Shown here piece after piece: positions 10,150 to 22,166 of a stretch of 64,000 nucleotides of DNA; positions within the stretch are counted from its first letter, which is position 1; each line of letters begins with the position of its first letter. Below the pieces are notes generated by a model, which did not search any database, was not told the DNA's origin, and worked only from the letters and a program-made list of their open reading frames with translations. The DNA lies in the NCBI GenBank assembly GCA_016630955.3, contig CM049999.1, positions 434,001 through 498,000 on the forward strand. Reading direction: 5' to 3'. The translations under genes were made by a program, and so were the position numbers. This DNA is from Didymella arachidicola. Lineage: Eukaryota > Ascomycota > Dothideomycetes > Pleosporales > Didymellaceae.

Positions 10150-10567
10150 CATCGCGCTGCGTCGATCCTGCTAGCTGTTAGGTGTGTGTATGCGCAGACT
10201 ACACGCTGATTGGCTAATGATCGCCTGTAACACGAGCGCGAGCTGAGGATCTGCAAGAAGCTGAAGTCGGAAAAACAATCGAGTTTTGCTACATATCGTA
10301 AAAACCGAGTATCCTGACTCAACACCTGACCACGCGCCTAGTACGCAAGCCCTATCCCAACAGTCCGCGGCTGATATGTGGGGCAATTCAAGGCTTTTCG
10401 GCCTTTGCCAAACGCTGTCTCCTCGAACGAAAGTCGAACGAAAAAAATGTCGATCAAAGCACAAAAGAAAGACTGTAGTCGCTGTCCCGTCCCAATCCAC
10501 TTTAGCGCCCGCAGCTGATGCCGATTCTGGGTGCTTCGCTGCCTAGAGGTGACGAAAAGACCGTCGC
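10150..10567. other. Intergenic between convergent genes, no gene seen
   Basis: About 420 bp holding 3' ends of the hypothetical gene (+) and H2A.Z (-). Small ORFs here have no recognisable content. Confidence 0.5.
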
Positions 10568-11163
10568 TTAAACAGCATCCGCAGGCTTGCCACCCTTCTT
10601 CTTCTGCTCGACCTTCAAAAGCAGCGCGCGGTTGATGTGTGGCAGAACACCTCCGAAAGCGATTGTTGCGCGGATAAGCGTATCCAATTCCTCGTCACCG
10701 CGAATGGCAAGCTGGAGGTGGCGCGGCGTGATGCGCTTGACCTTGAGATCCTTGGCAGCGTTGCCTGCAAGTTCAAGCACTTCGGCAGTCAAGTACTCGA
10801 GGACAGCCGTCAGGTAGATCGAGGCCTTGGCGCCAATGCGCGTCTTGTTGCGCGTGATGGTTCGGAGATGACGCTTTATGCGGCCGCAAGGAAACTGTGC
10901 AAGAAGACCAAGTCAGCGCGTTGAATCCTACAGTGAAGGCGAAGACCCGCTCGGCGGGGTAGGTAAATTGAGCATCGGAGAACGCAAAACCAGCTGTACT
11001 GACCTGAAGACCGGCTTTGGCGGAATGTGACTTGGAGGTTTTGGCGTGCGAGTCACCCTTGCCACCTGTCTTGCCTCCGGTCTTTCCTGCGCGTAAAGTC
11101 AGCGACTTGGGAACTCGATGACGCGAGCTACGGAACCACGCGCGTACCTTTGCCGCCTGGCAT
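10568..11163 (-). CDS. HTZ1: Histone variant H2A.Z
   Basis: Three exons: 11163-11148 (16 nt, MPGGK plus one base), 11086-11004 and 10894-10568; introns are 61 and 109 bp; 141 aa. The histone fold is clear (RIGAKASIYLTAVLEYLTAEVLELAG, DLKVKRITPRHLQLAIRGDEELD). The variant is H2A.Z rather than canonical H2A: the N-terminus is Gly/Lys-rich (GKTGGKTGGKGDSH), the docking domain reads TLIRATIAFGGVLPHIN, and there is no SQE motif. Deposited by SWR1 at promoters and a substrate of NuA4 acetylation, whose Epl1 subunit is also encoded in this window. The three-exon layout with a tiny first exon is restored exactly in frame by GT-AG junctions. Confidence 0.95.
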
Positions 11164-12372
11164 GTTTAATAGCTAAATCGGTACGGATGCCGATAAGAAT
11201 GGGACGCGTAGGGTTGCGCGATCGTGTTGCCGAAGTTTGACGGCGTGGACAGTTCTGTAACGTTGGCGGGAGGGGGTGGTTGGTGACGAGGATAGGTAAA
11301 GCCTTGGACAAGGAAGCTAGAAGTTGTTGTGACAGGCGCGTTTAGCCGAATAGGAAAGAACGCCCAAGCGTCCGTGCACGAGCCGTTGGTTCTGTGTGAC
11401 AACGGCAGTGGCGAGCAGCGCAAGACGAGCGCGGATAAGATATGAGGAGTCTTAAATAGTCCAGTTCATATTGTTGCCTTCTGGGTTGACGCCAGAAAAG
11501 AATAGGCAGAAATGCTGTTGGTGAGACGTACTTGTCTGTGAATGGCAGACTGTACAGGTCCTCAGACAAGTATCAGTCTGCCAGTAGCTCAGGAGCGGGT
11601 CCATAAGAAGGACTTAAAGTAGAAGTTCTTACCGCTACATCTCTGGCTTACCTTGTGTGGTGAGAAGTAGACAAAAGGAACTCGGATAGGGAAGTGTCTG
11701 GACAGATGACGGAAAGATAGACAAGACAGAAACGACCATGGATCGATGAGGATAAATTACTGGAAAAAGAGCACTTACGCTTAAAGGCTACCAACTCGAG
11801 CCCTGAGCTACCATGAACAGGCTGTCTATCGCACGCTGTCTAAGGTGGGCGAGAGGTATAGCTTGTGAAGTGCTGAGCAGCGGGATGCTGTGCCTCCGCC
11901 ATGATCAAGACTGAAGCCGTAACAAACAGGTGAAACTATACAGGACGACTTATCTTGCTCCCCTCTACTGATCTGGGTGTTTGTGCACTTCCTAGCTCCA
12001 AGTTGCGTGGTCGTACAATAGGGATGCTGCGAGAGCTTCAATCGTTAGCTGCCGTTCTGTTAACGCTAGCGGCTTGGCGACGCCGCTGCGCGTTGGAGAG
12101 GCCAGAACCTAATGCAGGTCTCCTTATATATGCTCACTCTCTATATGACCACGCAACAGTCGTGGCCTTGCTTGTAGGTCGTCATATTGCGTCTGAGCTC
12201 TCCCCGCCCGGCCGCGCGCTTGGACTGCGATTACAGAAATCATCCGAGCTTCTGAGGCCTGTTCTGGAGCTTCGACGACTGCACCGCGCTTGTTGGCCGA
12301 CCCCCGACGTCGCATGCCCCATCCCCACCGCCCGTCCACCACACCGGCATATCACAGCAGCGCAGGACCGCC
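11164..12372. promoter_or_regulatory. Long divergent region, HTZ1 / striatin
   Basis: About 1.2 kb between divergent start codons. It must contain both promoters and probably long 5' leaders. Several overlapping ORFs on both strands have Cys/Arg-rich composition without domains. I see no gene. Confidence 0.45.
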
Positions 12373-15017
12373 ATGGCATGGCAATCGCCGTCAGCCATGA
12401 ATGCAGGCGGAGCCAACGGCGGTGCAGACGGCAATGCGCCGGCAGGGACAGAGTACACACTGCAGGGTACGGCGCCGGCTGGGGACACAAGGCACACGAT
12501 GCCCGGCAACGCTGCAAGGCTAACAACGCTGCAGGAGTAATGCGCTTCCTGCAACTCGAATGGCACAATCACGAGCGCGCTAGGAATGCCTGGGATATTG
12601 AGCGTGCGGAGATGAAGGCCAAGATCGCAAAGCAGGAGGGCGAGGTGCGCAGCGCGAAGAAGCTGAACGACCAGTTGAACAAGCACATCCGGATGCTCGA
12701 GCACGCCTTGACGAATGAACGAAACAAGAACAAGAACGGCGGTGAAGCCCAGACGTCGGACGAGAAGAAGGACGGCAAGGGCAAGAAGGGCGGCGTGAAG
12801 CGTGCGTCGAACAGTCCCATAGCTTGTTGGACGATCAGGGCTGCATACTGACACTGTACAGCCCAGAACAAGCACCACAACTCCTTCCTCGACGTCGACT
12901 CCGAATTCCTCGACCGACCAGACGCCGACCGCGAGGGCTTGCGCGAGAAGTCAAAGCTGTACCTCACAAAGTGCGTCGAAGAGATCACATATCTCCTGAC
13001 ACCACCACCGCAGCCTCCATCACAGCAGCCTGGAATGCACGGTTTGGGCAACGGCGCCGGTTTCCTGAACCACGGCGATGCTTCTATGGAGGAAATGTAC
13101 ATGCAACAGCATCGCCAGAAGATGCAGTCGCAGTTGCCTACACTGCCAAACAACTCGATACCCAACCACCAGCCGCCTGTGAACTCCGAATACCAGAACA
13201 TCGCGCATCACCAGCAAATACACTCCGCGCCCCAGATGACTAGGGAGCCGTCCGGACAGCAGCCCTTGCCCCAGCATACCGGGATTCCTTCTGAGTTTTT
13301 AGCGCAACAACACCAGCAGCAACCGCAAGCTCAGCCTCAGCAGCACCACTTCTCCTCAGTTCCTGAAGAGCAAGTCGAGAAGGTCATACATACTTACGAC
13401 AACCACGGCCGTCAAATACCCAACCGCGAAGATGTCAATCAGAATATCGGGCAGCCCAACGCTGACGACTCAGAAAGCTGGAACTTCGAGGAGTCCATCA
13501 GCGAGATCCCCCAGGACAATCTTGGCCCAAGAAGACCAGATACAGAGATGTTCCCCAACGCAAATCAAATTCCACCAAAATCCCCCCCGAAAATTGGAAA
13601 GGGTAGAAGAGCGAGCGCCGATCACAAGCGCAAAGCTAGCAGCGAATTGCAAAACCTCAACGCGGTAGCACCTAATGCAAGGACCGACCCTCAGAGCTTC
13701 AAGGTTCGATTCGCACTACGCGGGCATCTTGACGTTGTTCGCGCTGTCATCTTTACTGGTGGTGGCAGCCCCGCTGAACCTGAGATCTGCACCGCGGGCG
13801 ACGATGGAATGATCAAGAGATGGATCATACCAGCAAGCTACGCCAATCAACACAGCATGAACAACGACTTGGATATTGCATCTTTCTGGTCACACAGAGG
13901 ACACGAGGGCGCAGTCACATCTCTGGCGGCCTGCCCTGCCTCCGCTCACTTTGCGACTGGAGGCCGAGTATCTGGTGATGGATGGATATTCTCGGGTGGT
14001 CAGGATGCCACCATCCGTGTCTGGGAAAGAGGCCGAGTCGACCCCAAGGCCACACTTGATGGCCACAAGGATGCCGTCTGGACCGTTTGTGTACTGCCTA
14101 CTACATGCGCTTCTGTCTTTGGCGCAGATTGCAGCAACTACGGTGGTCCCGACCGGATATTGCTGGCTTCAGGTTCGGCCGATGGTACCATCAAGATCTG
14201 GGCCGTCAGCGCGCCACCACAGCTGGTTTCGCCGCAGACCAACACACGACGTGGCGGAAGTCGGAGACACTCGGTGACATCGGGATCCAACTATCCATCG
14301 TCGCCCCAACCGAGTGTTGCTACATCCACTCCCTTCCATCACATGCTCGTCCATACCATCGAGCGAGCCACCCATTCATCTCCCACGTGTATTAGCCCTC
14401 TGTCGCTGAACGGGGAGAACTTTGTGGTGTCATTTACCGATGCATCAGTTATGGTCTACGACACAAGGACAGGAGAGGAGCTCATCGGCATGGCTAGTAA
14501 CGAGACCTATGACGGCACTCCTGCCACGGGTATCACTTCGGTGGTTACGAGCTCTCAGAAGACCGAGTCGACCACACAGGATGCGACAAGAGGGGATGAT
14601 GAGGCCATCCATGGACCTACAGGATCCAATAGTGGTGGCGGTCTCGAGGGTGTGATTATTAGTGGGCATGAAGATCAGTTCATCCGTTTCTTCGACGCCA
14701 ACTCTGGTGAGTACTTCATAGCGACATTTCTACGAGCACAACTGACTCTTGCGTCAGGCCAATGCACATACAGCATGCTGGCCCACCCGTCCGCTATCTC
14801 CTCTCTCTCGCTCAGCAAAGACGGCCGAGAAGCCGTCTCAGCTGGACACGACGCTTCGATCCGTTTCTGGTCCCTAGACAAGCGTATCTGCACACAAGAG
14901 ATCACTGCCCACCGCATTATGCGAGGCGAGGGTGTCTGCAGCGTAGTCTGGAGCCAAGACGGTCGCCTTGTGGTTTCAGCAGGCGGCGACGGTATCGTGA
15001 AGGTTTTCGCCAGATAG
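12373..15017 (+). CDS. Striatin homologue (STRIPAK complex scaffold)
   Basis: Four exons: 12373-12466, 12535-12801, 12862-14706 and 14758-15017 (introns 68, 60 and 51 bp), 821 aa. Exon 1 encodes a Gly/Ala-rich start ending GTEYTLQ. It splices at a split Gly codon into GVMRFLQLEWHNHERARN, the conserved striatin N-terminal block that includes the caveolin-binding/coiled-coil segment. A coiled coil follows (KAKIAKQEGEVRSAKKL), then a Gln/Pro-rich linker and a WD40 propeller from about residue 400 (RFALRGHLDVVRAV, GQDATIRVW, ASGSADGTIKIW, SAGHDASIRFWSL). Striatin is the PP2A regulatory scaffold of STRIPAK, known in fungi for hyphal fusion and sexual development. The last intron is 51 bp and stop-free, so its retention would keep the frame. 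The start at 12373 is preferred because the alternative frame upstream is Arg/His/Cys-rich noise. Confidence 0.92.
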
Positions 15018-16769
15018 CGTCTTCGCAAACCTTGGGATCCTGCCCGCCACGATTCGGCTGTGGACATATAACGTAGTACAGCATTTGTTGGTCGATGCAT
15101 TTCTAGCTGGATCATACCCCGCGCTTTTTTTTTTCACACTTAAACATGGATGGCATCATGTAGCTGCACGATTGATGGAACATGGCACGGACTTGGTAAT
15201 TGCACGCATTTGGTCACAACATCACCTTGTTGAGTTCGCATGGGTTTTCTCAGATGCGTGGCTCACAAGCGCCGGCTCGCTTCAGCTGTATCATATACAT
15301 TTGATTGAAGTTAGAGTGCCATCCCAAGTAAAGTCACCCTGCGGGTTTCAACGAGCACAAGCTTCTTTTCTGAGTCGCAAGAGTCACCGTCTCAGGATAT
15401 GTGTGAGATTCACCACACTTACTATAACGACTTTATGATGCCAAAATCAGTTGTGCGTCTCCATCTGCTGCTGTCCGATTTTCATCATTCCACGGTTGTT
15501 CTCCACCGTCTTCGCACAGTACTTGACTGCTGTCCCAGTATGCATTTCCCACCCTCTTACCTCAGGATAGTTCGCTTGACACATTGGCATGCTACCGCTA
15601 CTGTCAGGTTTCTTTCTAGACCTTTCTATCTTCCCTAAAGCTTTGCCTGGTCACGCCGGAGTCTACCTCCGGCACCCTTGTAACCTGTAGCTTATTCAAG
15701 TGCTGCAATTACAAGTTTCAGCGTTGGATCTCGATCGTCAACGGGCATCACGGGTACAGTGACCAGTCAAAAGGCCGAGCGCAATATTGAAGTCCACCAC
15801 AGTCCTTGTCGACTATCAAAATTCTTCCATCAAGGGGTCTCACGCCCGTAAGTCTGGCCAATACATGGTGACAGAATGCCCTCGGACAGAGTGCCGATTG
15901 GCTGCATCGCCCATCGTACCCTTCACATCTCTCCTGATGCTGCAGGATGGTCATGGGAATCTCCGAATTGCGATGGGCTTTTGCATGCTACAGGCTTGCA
16001 TCGGCGTCGCAAGCTGGCCCTTGGTGATGGTTCGGGATCGGAATTTATGTGGTGATCGATGGCGTCACGGTGGAGATCGTTCTGGCTCTGGGGTTTTGCT
16101 CAGCTTTGGGTGACAGGTGCGCCTGCCCGCGAGTCATGCAGGCTAGTGCGGTCAAACGTGTGCCCGCGCCCGCGTCATTGCCTTTCGCGATATCAATGAA
16201 TTCGTCCGTACCGCCCTTCAGCCCTATTGTACAATTTCTAAACACCTGCCTGCAGATGCCACATACACGCCATTACTGTTGTCGCGACGTGTCACGTTGA
16301 CCGCCCGCAAATCTGGAAACTCGCCTGAGGATCGCCAATACCTTCTTTCGACACTACGCACACCTCCCACGGCGCTTCCATCCTTCACCGTAGCGTTCCA
16401 GAGCAACCCTTCTGAGACTTGTGCATAGTTGCGCTCTTTGGGACCGTTGTTTGTACTCTTTGTGGAGTTTGTGATCTGCTTGAACGCAATTATCACCGCG
16501 GTTTTACGTCACTTCAACGAGACACAACAAGCTGGAAAGAGCGTGTACTTAACTGTGGTTCCACCGCAGCATTACATCACCGATTAAGCTGAAGCGATTG
16601 TCGAGGACTGATCGTGCATCAGAAGCCCAAGCGACCGAGGCAGGGACAAGCAAGGCTGGTGCAGGTCGAGAAAGAACAATCGCCAGGCTCCATCGATTCA
16701 CGGGGTCTGACTCAGGCTGTCGCAATCCTGCAGAACATACGATTCCCGACACACAATTAACTCGCGCGA
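15018..16769. other. Long intergenic/5' leader region upstream of HSF1
   Basis: About 1.75 kb with no supported gene on either strand. It contains a compact inverted repeat at 15655-15673 (listed separately). The right part is likely the promoter and a long leader of the HSF1 gene. I could not see a confident array of inverted nGAAn heat-shock elements. Confidence 0.45.
15655..15673. repeat. Small perfect inverted repeat (7-bp stem, 5-nt loop)
   Basis: GCCGGAG at 15655-15661 is mirrored by CTCCGGC at 15667-15673 around a 5-nt loop. It lies in the striatin 3' flank/HSF1 upstream region. It could be a transcript hairpin or a palindromic Zn2Cys6 binding site of CCGGAG type, or chance. Confidence 0.4.
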
Positions 16770-19092
16770 ATGTCCACACGCAAGCGGCGCGCTCCCGGCG
16801 CAGAACCACAAACCACGATGCAGACATATGCGCAAGACCCCAGCGCACCGACCGATCAGTACATGAACTGGAACGACTCCTCCATGGGTGCCGACATAGG
16901 CGCCTTCAACGACCCAACGCTTTTCGATAATTACGGCACAAACACGATAAATAGCGGGCACAACCGGGTGATATCGCTGGATGGTATGACAGACGCACCG
17001 GACATGAGCTCGGGGCAATTGGTCAGGCGCAATCCAAACCAGCAACTGGCACCCGCACCGCGAAGGGGACAGTGGGACGGCTACGCAAGCCCTACACAGC
17101 AGTGGGAGAACATCGCTGACGACGATGAAGAGCTGGAGCAAAAGGCAGCATTGGCAAAGAAGGAGGCGCAGGCAAAACGGAAGCAGATTCCCCCGTTTGT
17201 GCAGAAGCTGAGCAGGTACGTACGTGGCATGCTTTCAATACGCAGGAAGAACGCCTCCAGTCTGCTACGCAGGTTTGGACACCCGCTAATCTATTCGCAG
17301 CTTTCTCGACAACAACAAGAACGAGACTCTTATCCGGTGGTCAGACGATGGCAACTCCTTCATTGTACTTGATGAAGACGAGTTCGCGCGCACGCTCATC
17401 CCAGAGCTCTTCAAACATAACAATTACGCCTCCTTTGTTCGACAGTTGAATATGTACGGCTTCCACAAGAAGGTCGGGCTTTCAGACAATTCGATGAAGG
17501 CGAGCGAGACCAAGGCAAAAGCACCAAGCGAGTATTACAACAAGTACTTCAAGCGTGGACGGCCAGAGCTGCTCTGGTTAATTCAGAAGCCTAAGAACCC
17601 CACGGCCGGTCCTAAGCGGAAACGCGACGACGAGGCCAAGGGCGACAGTGATGAAGAGCGCAAATATGTCCAGGATACAGGCGGCGGTGGCTATGTTGAA
17701 GACCTGACGCCGGTCAGGAGGAATGACGACATGGCTATGATCCCACGTTCAGAATACAACAGCCTGCGACACGAAGTTCGAGAGCTCCAGCAACAGCAGA
17801 AGCTCATTTCCAACGTCCTGGGGCAAATCAAGAGGCAGAATGACGAACTGTACTCGCGAGCTACATCTTTCCAAGCGCTGCATGATCGTCACGAGAACTC
17901 CATAAATGCCATTCTTACCTTCCTTGCTACGTTCTACAAACGCGGTCTTGAAGGCCAAGCAGGAGGTCTCAATCTGGCAGACATGTTTCCCGGAGCGCGG
18001 CAGCAAACACACGGGAATGTAGTTGATGTGGGGGACTACCAAGCACCGGAGATGAACAGATCACCTTCTTTCCAGCGTAAAAAGCAGCCTCTTGCCCTTC
18101 TGCCCGCTCCAGTACCTGGCAAGGAGTTTCTTTCCCCGGCTGGAGGCCGTGCAACCACTATGAGCCCCACGACACGACCAATGCCCTCGCCTCTCACACG
18201 ACAAGGCAGCCAGCAGGCTGTTTTCCGTCCCTCCTCGCAGACCCGAACGCCCTCCGCCATGCCAGCTCAAGGCCGGGATAGCACATCCTCCGCGCCTCCC
18301 TTGAAGGTAGAACCGCAGTCACCTCAAACTATGGGTCCCCTTCCCGAAGCTGAAGAAATCCTCTCCGCAATCCAGAACGCAAACACTGCCTCCGGTCACT
18401 CAACCTCCCAAGCGCCGCAATTCGACTTTCCCGCCGCAGTATCTAATTATCAGACTGCCGACGGTGCTGTTCCACTCACCGCACAGCAGCGATCCGACGT
18501 GCTCAGCCTGATGGCCAACAACAACGCCGCAGCTTCCAACACGAACAACGCACTCACAAATCCCAATCCGCCCGAGATCAGCACCCTTCTCCACGATCTG
18601 TCTCGATACCAGGAGACGCAGCAGCAGCTCGAATTGCTACAGAAGATGAGCGATCAGCAAAATAGCCGCGTACAAAGCTTACAAGAACGTCTCCAGCCCC
18701 TCAGCCCCTCAGGTCAGATCCCAGGTCTCACGGACGACAACATCAACTATTTCGGTACCCAAATGGGTGATCCAGGACATTACGACCTCGATCTCGATAG
18801 CTTCGTACAGGACAACGATTACTTCCCGAACAACGCAAATGGCAACCAGGATTCGAGTGTGCTACCGGACTTCAACTACGACTTGCCTGATGCGAATGCT
18901 GGCATGACAAGTGGGGGCTTTGGTGACCCTGAGCCATTCGATTTTGGGCAGGACGATGGCACTCTCCACGTCAATGAAAACAACGACGGGAGAGTGGAGA
19001 GTGTGAGCTCATCCGGCACCTCACCAGCGGCCACCGTGGAGGAAGTCGAAGATGAGAGTCGACGTCGGAGCCCGAAACGGAGGAGAAAGTGA
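16770..19092 (+). CDS. HSF1: Heat shock transcription factor Hsf1
   Basis: Exons 16770-17215 and 17301-19092 (85-bp intron), 745 aa. The winged-helix HSF DNA-binding domain starts near residue 140 (IPPFVQKLS) and continues FLDNNKNETLIRWSDDGNSF, HNNYASFVRQLNMYGFHK, EYYNKYFKRGRPELLWLI. The intron interrupts the domain exactly at the split Ser codon between QKLS and FLDN. Downstream is a hydrophobic-repeat coiled coil for trimerisation (about 255-330; SLRHEVRELQQQQKLISNVLG) and a long Pro/Ser/Asn/Gln-rich activation region with an acidic C-terminus. It ends in a basic RRRSPKRRRK tail that is probably a nuclear signal. It activates chaperone genes through nGAAn repeats; HSP60 lies in the same window. 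Confidence 0.95.
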
Positions 19093-19346
19093 ATTGATTT
19101 GGTCAGTGCATGGTAGAGCATACATTAGCAGACTGAGCTGGGCATAGCGAGGCGTAAGGAGTCAGTATGTCATGTGATACATAGTCACAGACATGCTTTA
19201 TGAAATCATGACAGGGAAAAGTTGGTCACAAGCGAGTAAGCGTTCTTCCGCTAATCATATGTGTTATCGCACAGTGTGAATAAAATGGTATTTCATGTAT
19301 AACTTGAACGGCTAACGGACGTGATCGCAGTATCTGCTGGGCTTAT

Positions 19347-20129
19347 CTACACCTCATCGCCATTATCATTGCTGTTGCCGGTGTTCTTGTCGTTGCCCTT
19401 GTTACTCTCTTCTCCAGACGTACCACCATGCTTGACGCTGTCCTCTGCGCGGTCGTGGTCTGATCCCGCCTTGTTGACACTGCTAGTCCTCTTAACGCGC
19501 TTCATCAGCTCAGTGGCCTTTTCTGTCCTTGCAGAACTTGCAAAGCGCCGGTGGGAAGGCACAGCAAGAACTACGCCTTCCTTCTTGATGGTCACCTTGT
19601 ATTCACCTCTCTCTTCCTTTCCTTGGTCTTTGCAGCGACGTTGCTGTCGTCCGGCTTGTTGTCTGTCATCTCAGGCAGATCGTTGGTCTTGTTAGTGGCG
19701 GTGTCTTTGGCCACTTCTTCGATTGTGTCCTTGACCAAGAGGCACCGGGCTGAGATTGCGCTCTCTTGATCTGATTTGCTTCTTGAGTTTTGACCAGTTT
19801 CTTCATGGGCCTTCTTCTCGACATCCTCGCCGATCTTCTTAGTCTTTGCTTCCATTTCCTTAGCGTTGTCGTCTGCGGTGCTGACCTCGCTTTTGCCTGC
19901 AGCACTGCCCTTATAGTCTATTGAGCTTGTTTCTCCTTTTTTGGTTTCTTCTTGATGAAGAGGGCATTAGCATCTTCTTCGGTTTGTTTCTCAAGCTATG
20001 GGCTGTGAAGCGCGGCTCTTCCTCTGTCATCTCTATTCTTGCTGTCTTGGTTCTAGCGTCCAATTTGTTGATAAAGTGATTCGTCCTTGATTCGCTTTTG
20101 TCCATCGGGTGCGTGAAGATTGACGACAT
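19347..20129 (-). pseudogene. Disrupted lysine/glutamate-rich ORF locus
   Basis: No family recognised. On the minus strand three overlapping frames are each Lys/Glu/Asp/Thr-rich and hydrophilic over adjacent stretches: 20129-19911 (MSSIFTHPMDKSE...), then a frame opening upstream of 19855 (EMEAKTKKIGEDVEKKAHE), then 19595-19347 (EYKVTIKKEGVVLAVPSHRR ... NDNGDEV stop). At about 19600 the second and third frames overlap within similar coding-like sequence and need a one-base shift to join. No plausible intron fits there. This suggests a low-complexity protein gene broken by frameshifts, or a spliced gene whose introns I cannot place. It lies just downstream of, and convergent to, HSF1. Confidence 0.35.
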
Positions 20130-20208
20130 ATAGCACAGTAGATTTGGTGATTATGGCCCGTAACGCGCTTAGCTTGACCTTTAGTATTTATACGTACAAG
20201 AAGTGTAG

Positions 20209-21144
20209 CTACCTTTCAGATCGATGCTCAGGATCCTCGGGTCTAAATCCTCCATCTCGCGGCTCAGGTTCATTGCGAGGCTCCCAATCATACGTATGTG
20301 CTTCCAACTCTTGCGGCGGAAGAACGGTGTCTGTTCTCCCATTTGCAATCTCATATACAACCCCAGTTCCTGATTCTGTGTGGCTTGCTTTGGTGGGCGG
20401 TGCAGGCTCGGGTACCGAGTCTGGCAGCTGGGCCCTCCATGGCGCGTCTAGTTCTGACGGCTCCTCCTCTTTCTTCTCGTAACCAGCGTTGTCTCTGGTC
20501 TTTCGCCTGCGTTTCAGCAAGAACAACACCGCGAGGCATATGAGTAAGAACCCTCCTACCCCTATGCCGACGCCGAGCCCTATCGCTAAGGCATGATTGT
20601 TGCTTCCAGATAATAGTTCTCTTGATGAAGTCTCGTTTGCGGCATTTGTGATGAACGCAGATGAGGCTGATATGGTCTTGACTACCTCGGCGGCGTCAAG
20701 AGAGAAGACACCAGAGGCATCTGTGCAACAGTCGCCAGACGCTCCGCAGCAATAAGTATCATTGCCACAGCTCTTTACACCCTGGCCGCGATCGGTGTGA
20801 TATGGCGCTAGATGCGAGTCAGTGTAAGCCACGAAATTGCCTTTGGATGACTGACAATCTTTGCAAAACCTAGGGCATGATGTAGAGTTGAAAGATGCAT
20901 CTGTGCAAGCACTGCGGTAGAAGTTGTAGGCGTAGGTCTTCTTGGACTCCGGTCCTGGCTTGCAAAGTCCATTACTCAGGCAGATGAAAGTCGGGCCACA
21001 GCACGCAGACACCTCCGCGTTTGGATTACACACACCACCATTGCTCTCTTGGCCGTTGGGGAAATAGCAGGTGGAATTCGTGGCGGCGACGGCAGACCAG
21101 AGATGCAGAGCGGCAGTCAGGGCCAAGGACCTGCGCAACAGCAT
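20209..21144 (-). CDS. Cys-rich single-pass membrane protein
   Basis: One exon, 311 aa. A signal peptide (about 1-21, LALTAALHLWSAVAA) is followed by a Cys-rich ectodomain with pairs such as CCGPTFICLSNGLC and YCCGASGDCC and several N-glycosylation sequons. One strong membrane helix (about 180-205, GLGVGIGVGGFLLICLAVLFLL) with a KRRRK stop-transfer leads to a roughly 100-residue Pro/Glu-rich cytosolic tail. Such proteins are frequent in plant-associated Dothideomycetes and are usually annotated only as hypothetical. The topology suggests a wall sensor or receptor-like protein, but no function is known to me. The start is the only ATG that yields a good signal peptide. Confidence 0.8.
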   Translation of the reverse strand: MLLRRSLALTAALHLWSAVAATNSTCYFPNGQESNGGVCNPNAEVSACCGPTFICLSNGLCKPGPESKKTYAYNFYRSACTDASFNSTSCPRFCKDCQSSKGNFVAYTDSHLAPYHTDRGQGVKSCGNDTYCCGASGDCCTDASGVFSLDAAEVVKTISASSAFITNAANETSSRELLSGSNNHALAIGLGVGIGVGGFLLICLAVLFLLKRRRKTRDNAGYEKKEEEPSELDAPWRAQLPDSVPEPAPPTKASHTESGTGVVYEIANGRTDTVLPPQELEAHTYDWEPRNEPEPRDGGFRPEDPEHRSER

Positions 21145-22166
21145 CTTGGAGACTGTGTAGGACTGCCGAGAACGCAGGAAGGACTGGAGTTGTGGAGAGG
21201 ATATCTAGCCGTAAGATCACAGTCTGAGCCCACAAGGGGGCCGGGTGAGAAATACACCTTTCTTACTGTGGTGTAGTCGCCGACCCGCACTATGTATGTG
21301 GTTAGTCCAGGGCCAAAATTAAATACACCTGCCAATGAAACGTTTGTTTTAGTATCGATCCTTGTTGGATTAACAGAGGAAGTTCCCGATCATGACATGT
21401 GCGTGTGGGCAGGATAAACAACCTTTGCTTTGCCGCAAGCCAACCTTTCTCTCTTAGATTGAAAGTGGATCGGAATGGGACGAGACTGTTGCCGATCGCG
21501 GGGCGAAGGAGAGCGGCTTCAACTCTGCTTGTTCGGGGCGCCGCAGATTGAACGATAGCGCACTACGGAGAAAAAGACAACACTTGATTCTGGAGATAAG
21601 GTCAGGAAATCATCGCTGGTCATGCTGCTGATGCGCACAATCTCGCGCGGTCACAGAGGCCGCATGTAAGCGGAAGCAGCACCAACATGACACCTGAAAG
21701 CGTGATGTCACTCGAGGTAGTGCCCACCGCAGGCAGCGAGACAAGCAGGTGCTTGGAACCGGCCATCATCGCGATCTGACCGGTTGTTATAAACTCATGC
21801 TTAGCGGCTTGGTCATGCAAAGAAAACGCCTCACAACGTCCCGAGATCCGGGTTTCTCCACACGGCGCAGTTACGGCGCGGTCATGCAGGCGCCCCTCCA
21901 TGCCGTTCGACGAAGGTGCCTAAAGTCGGGGCATCCCACGATGATTCTGTCGCTTCACGCAACTCAGAGACTACCGTGATGGCGTCAGCACCAGCGACGC
22001 CTCCAGTGCAAGTACTGCGCGGAGACGAGCACCCACTAGCATGAAAAGTCGGACGCCTTAACCGCCGCCGGTGTGGCCCTCGCATCAAGGCGCAAACGCG
22101 CTTCTTAAGATCTTCGAGCCCCTATGCAATGGAGGACATCAGTACGGCACCACAGTACCGGCCAAA
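21145..22166. other. Intergenic, divergent promoters, no gene seen
   Basis: About 1.0 kb between the membrane protein gene (-) and the esterase gene (+). Only short ORFs with no recognisable content. Confidence 0.5.

Noticed and set aside
12182..12878. Overlapping minus-strand ORFs across the striatin 5' end (128 and 212 codons, Cys/Val/Leu-rich)
   Set aside because: They are antisense to the clearly conserved striatin N-terminal block and cross its introns.
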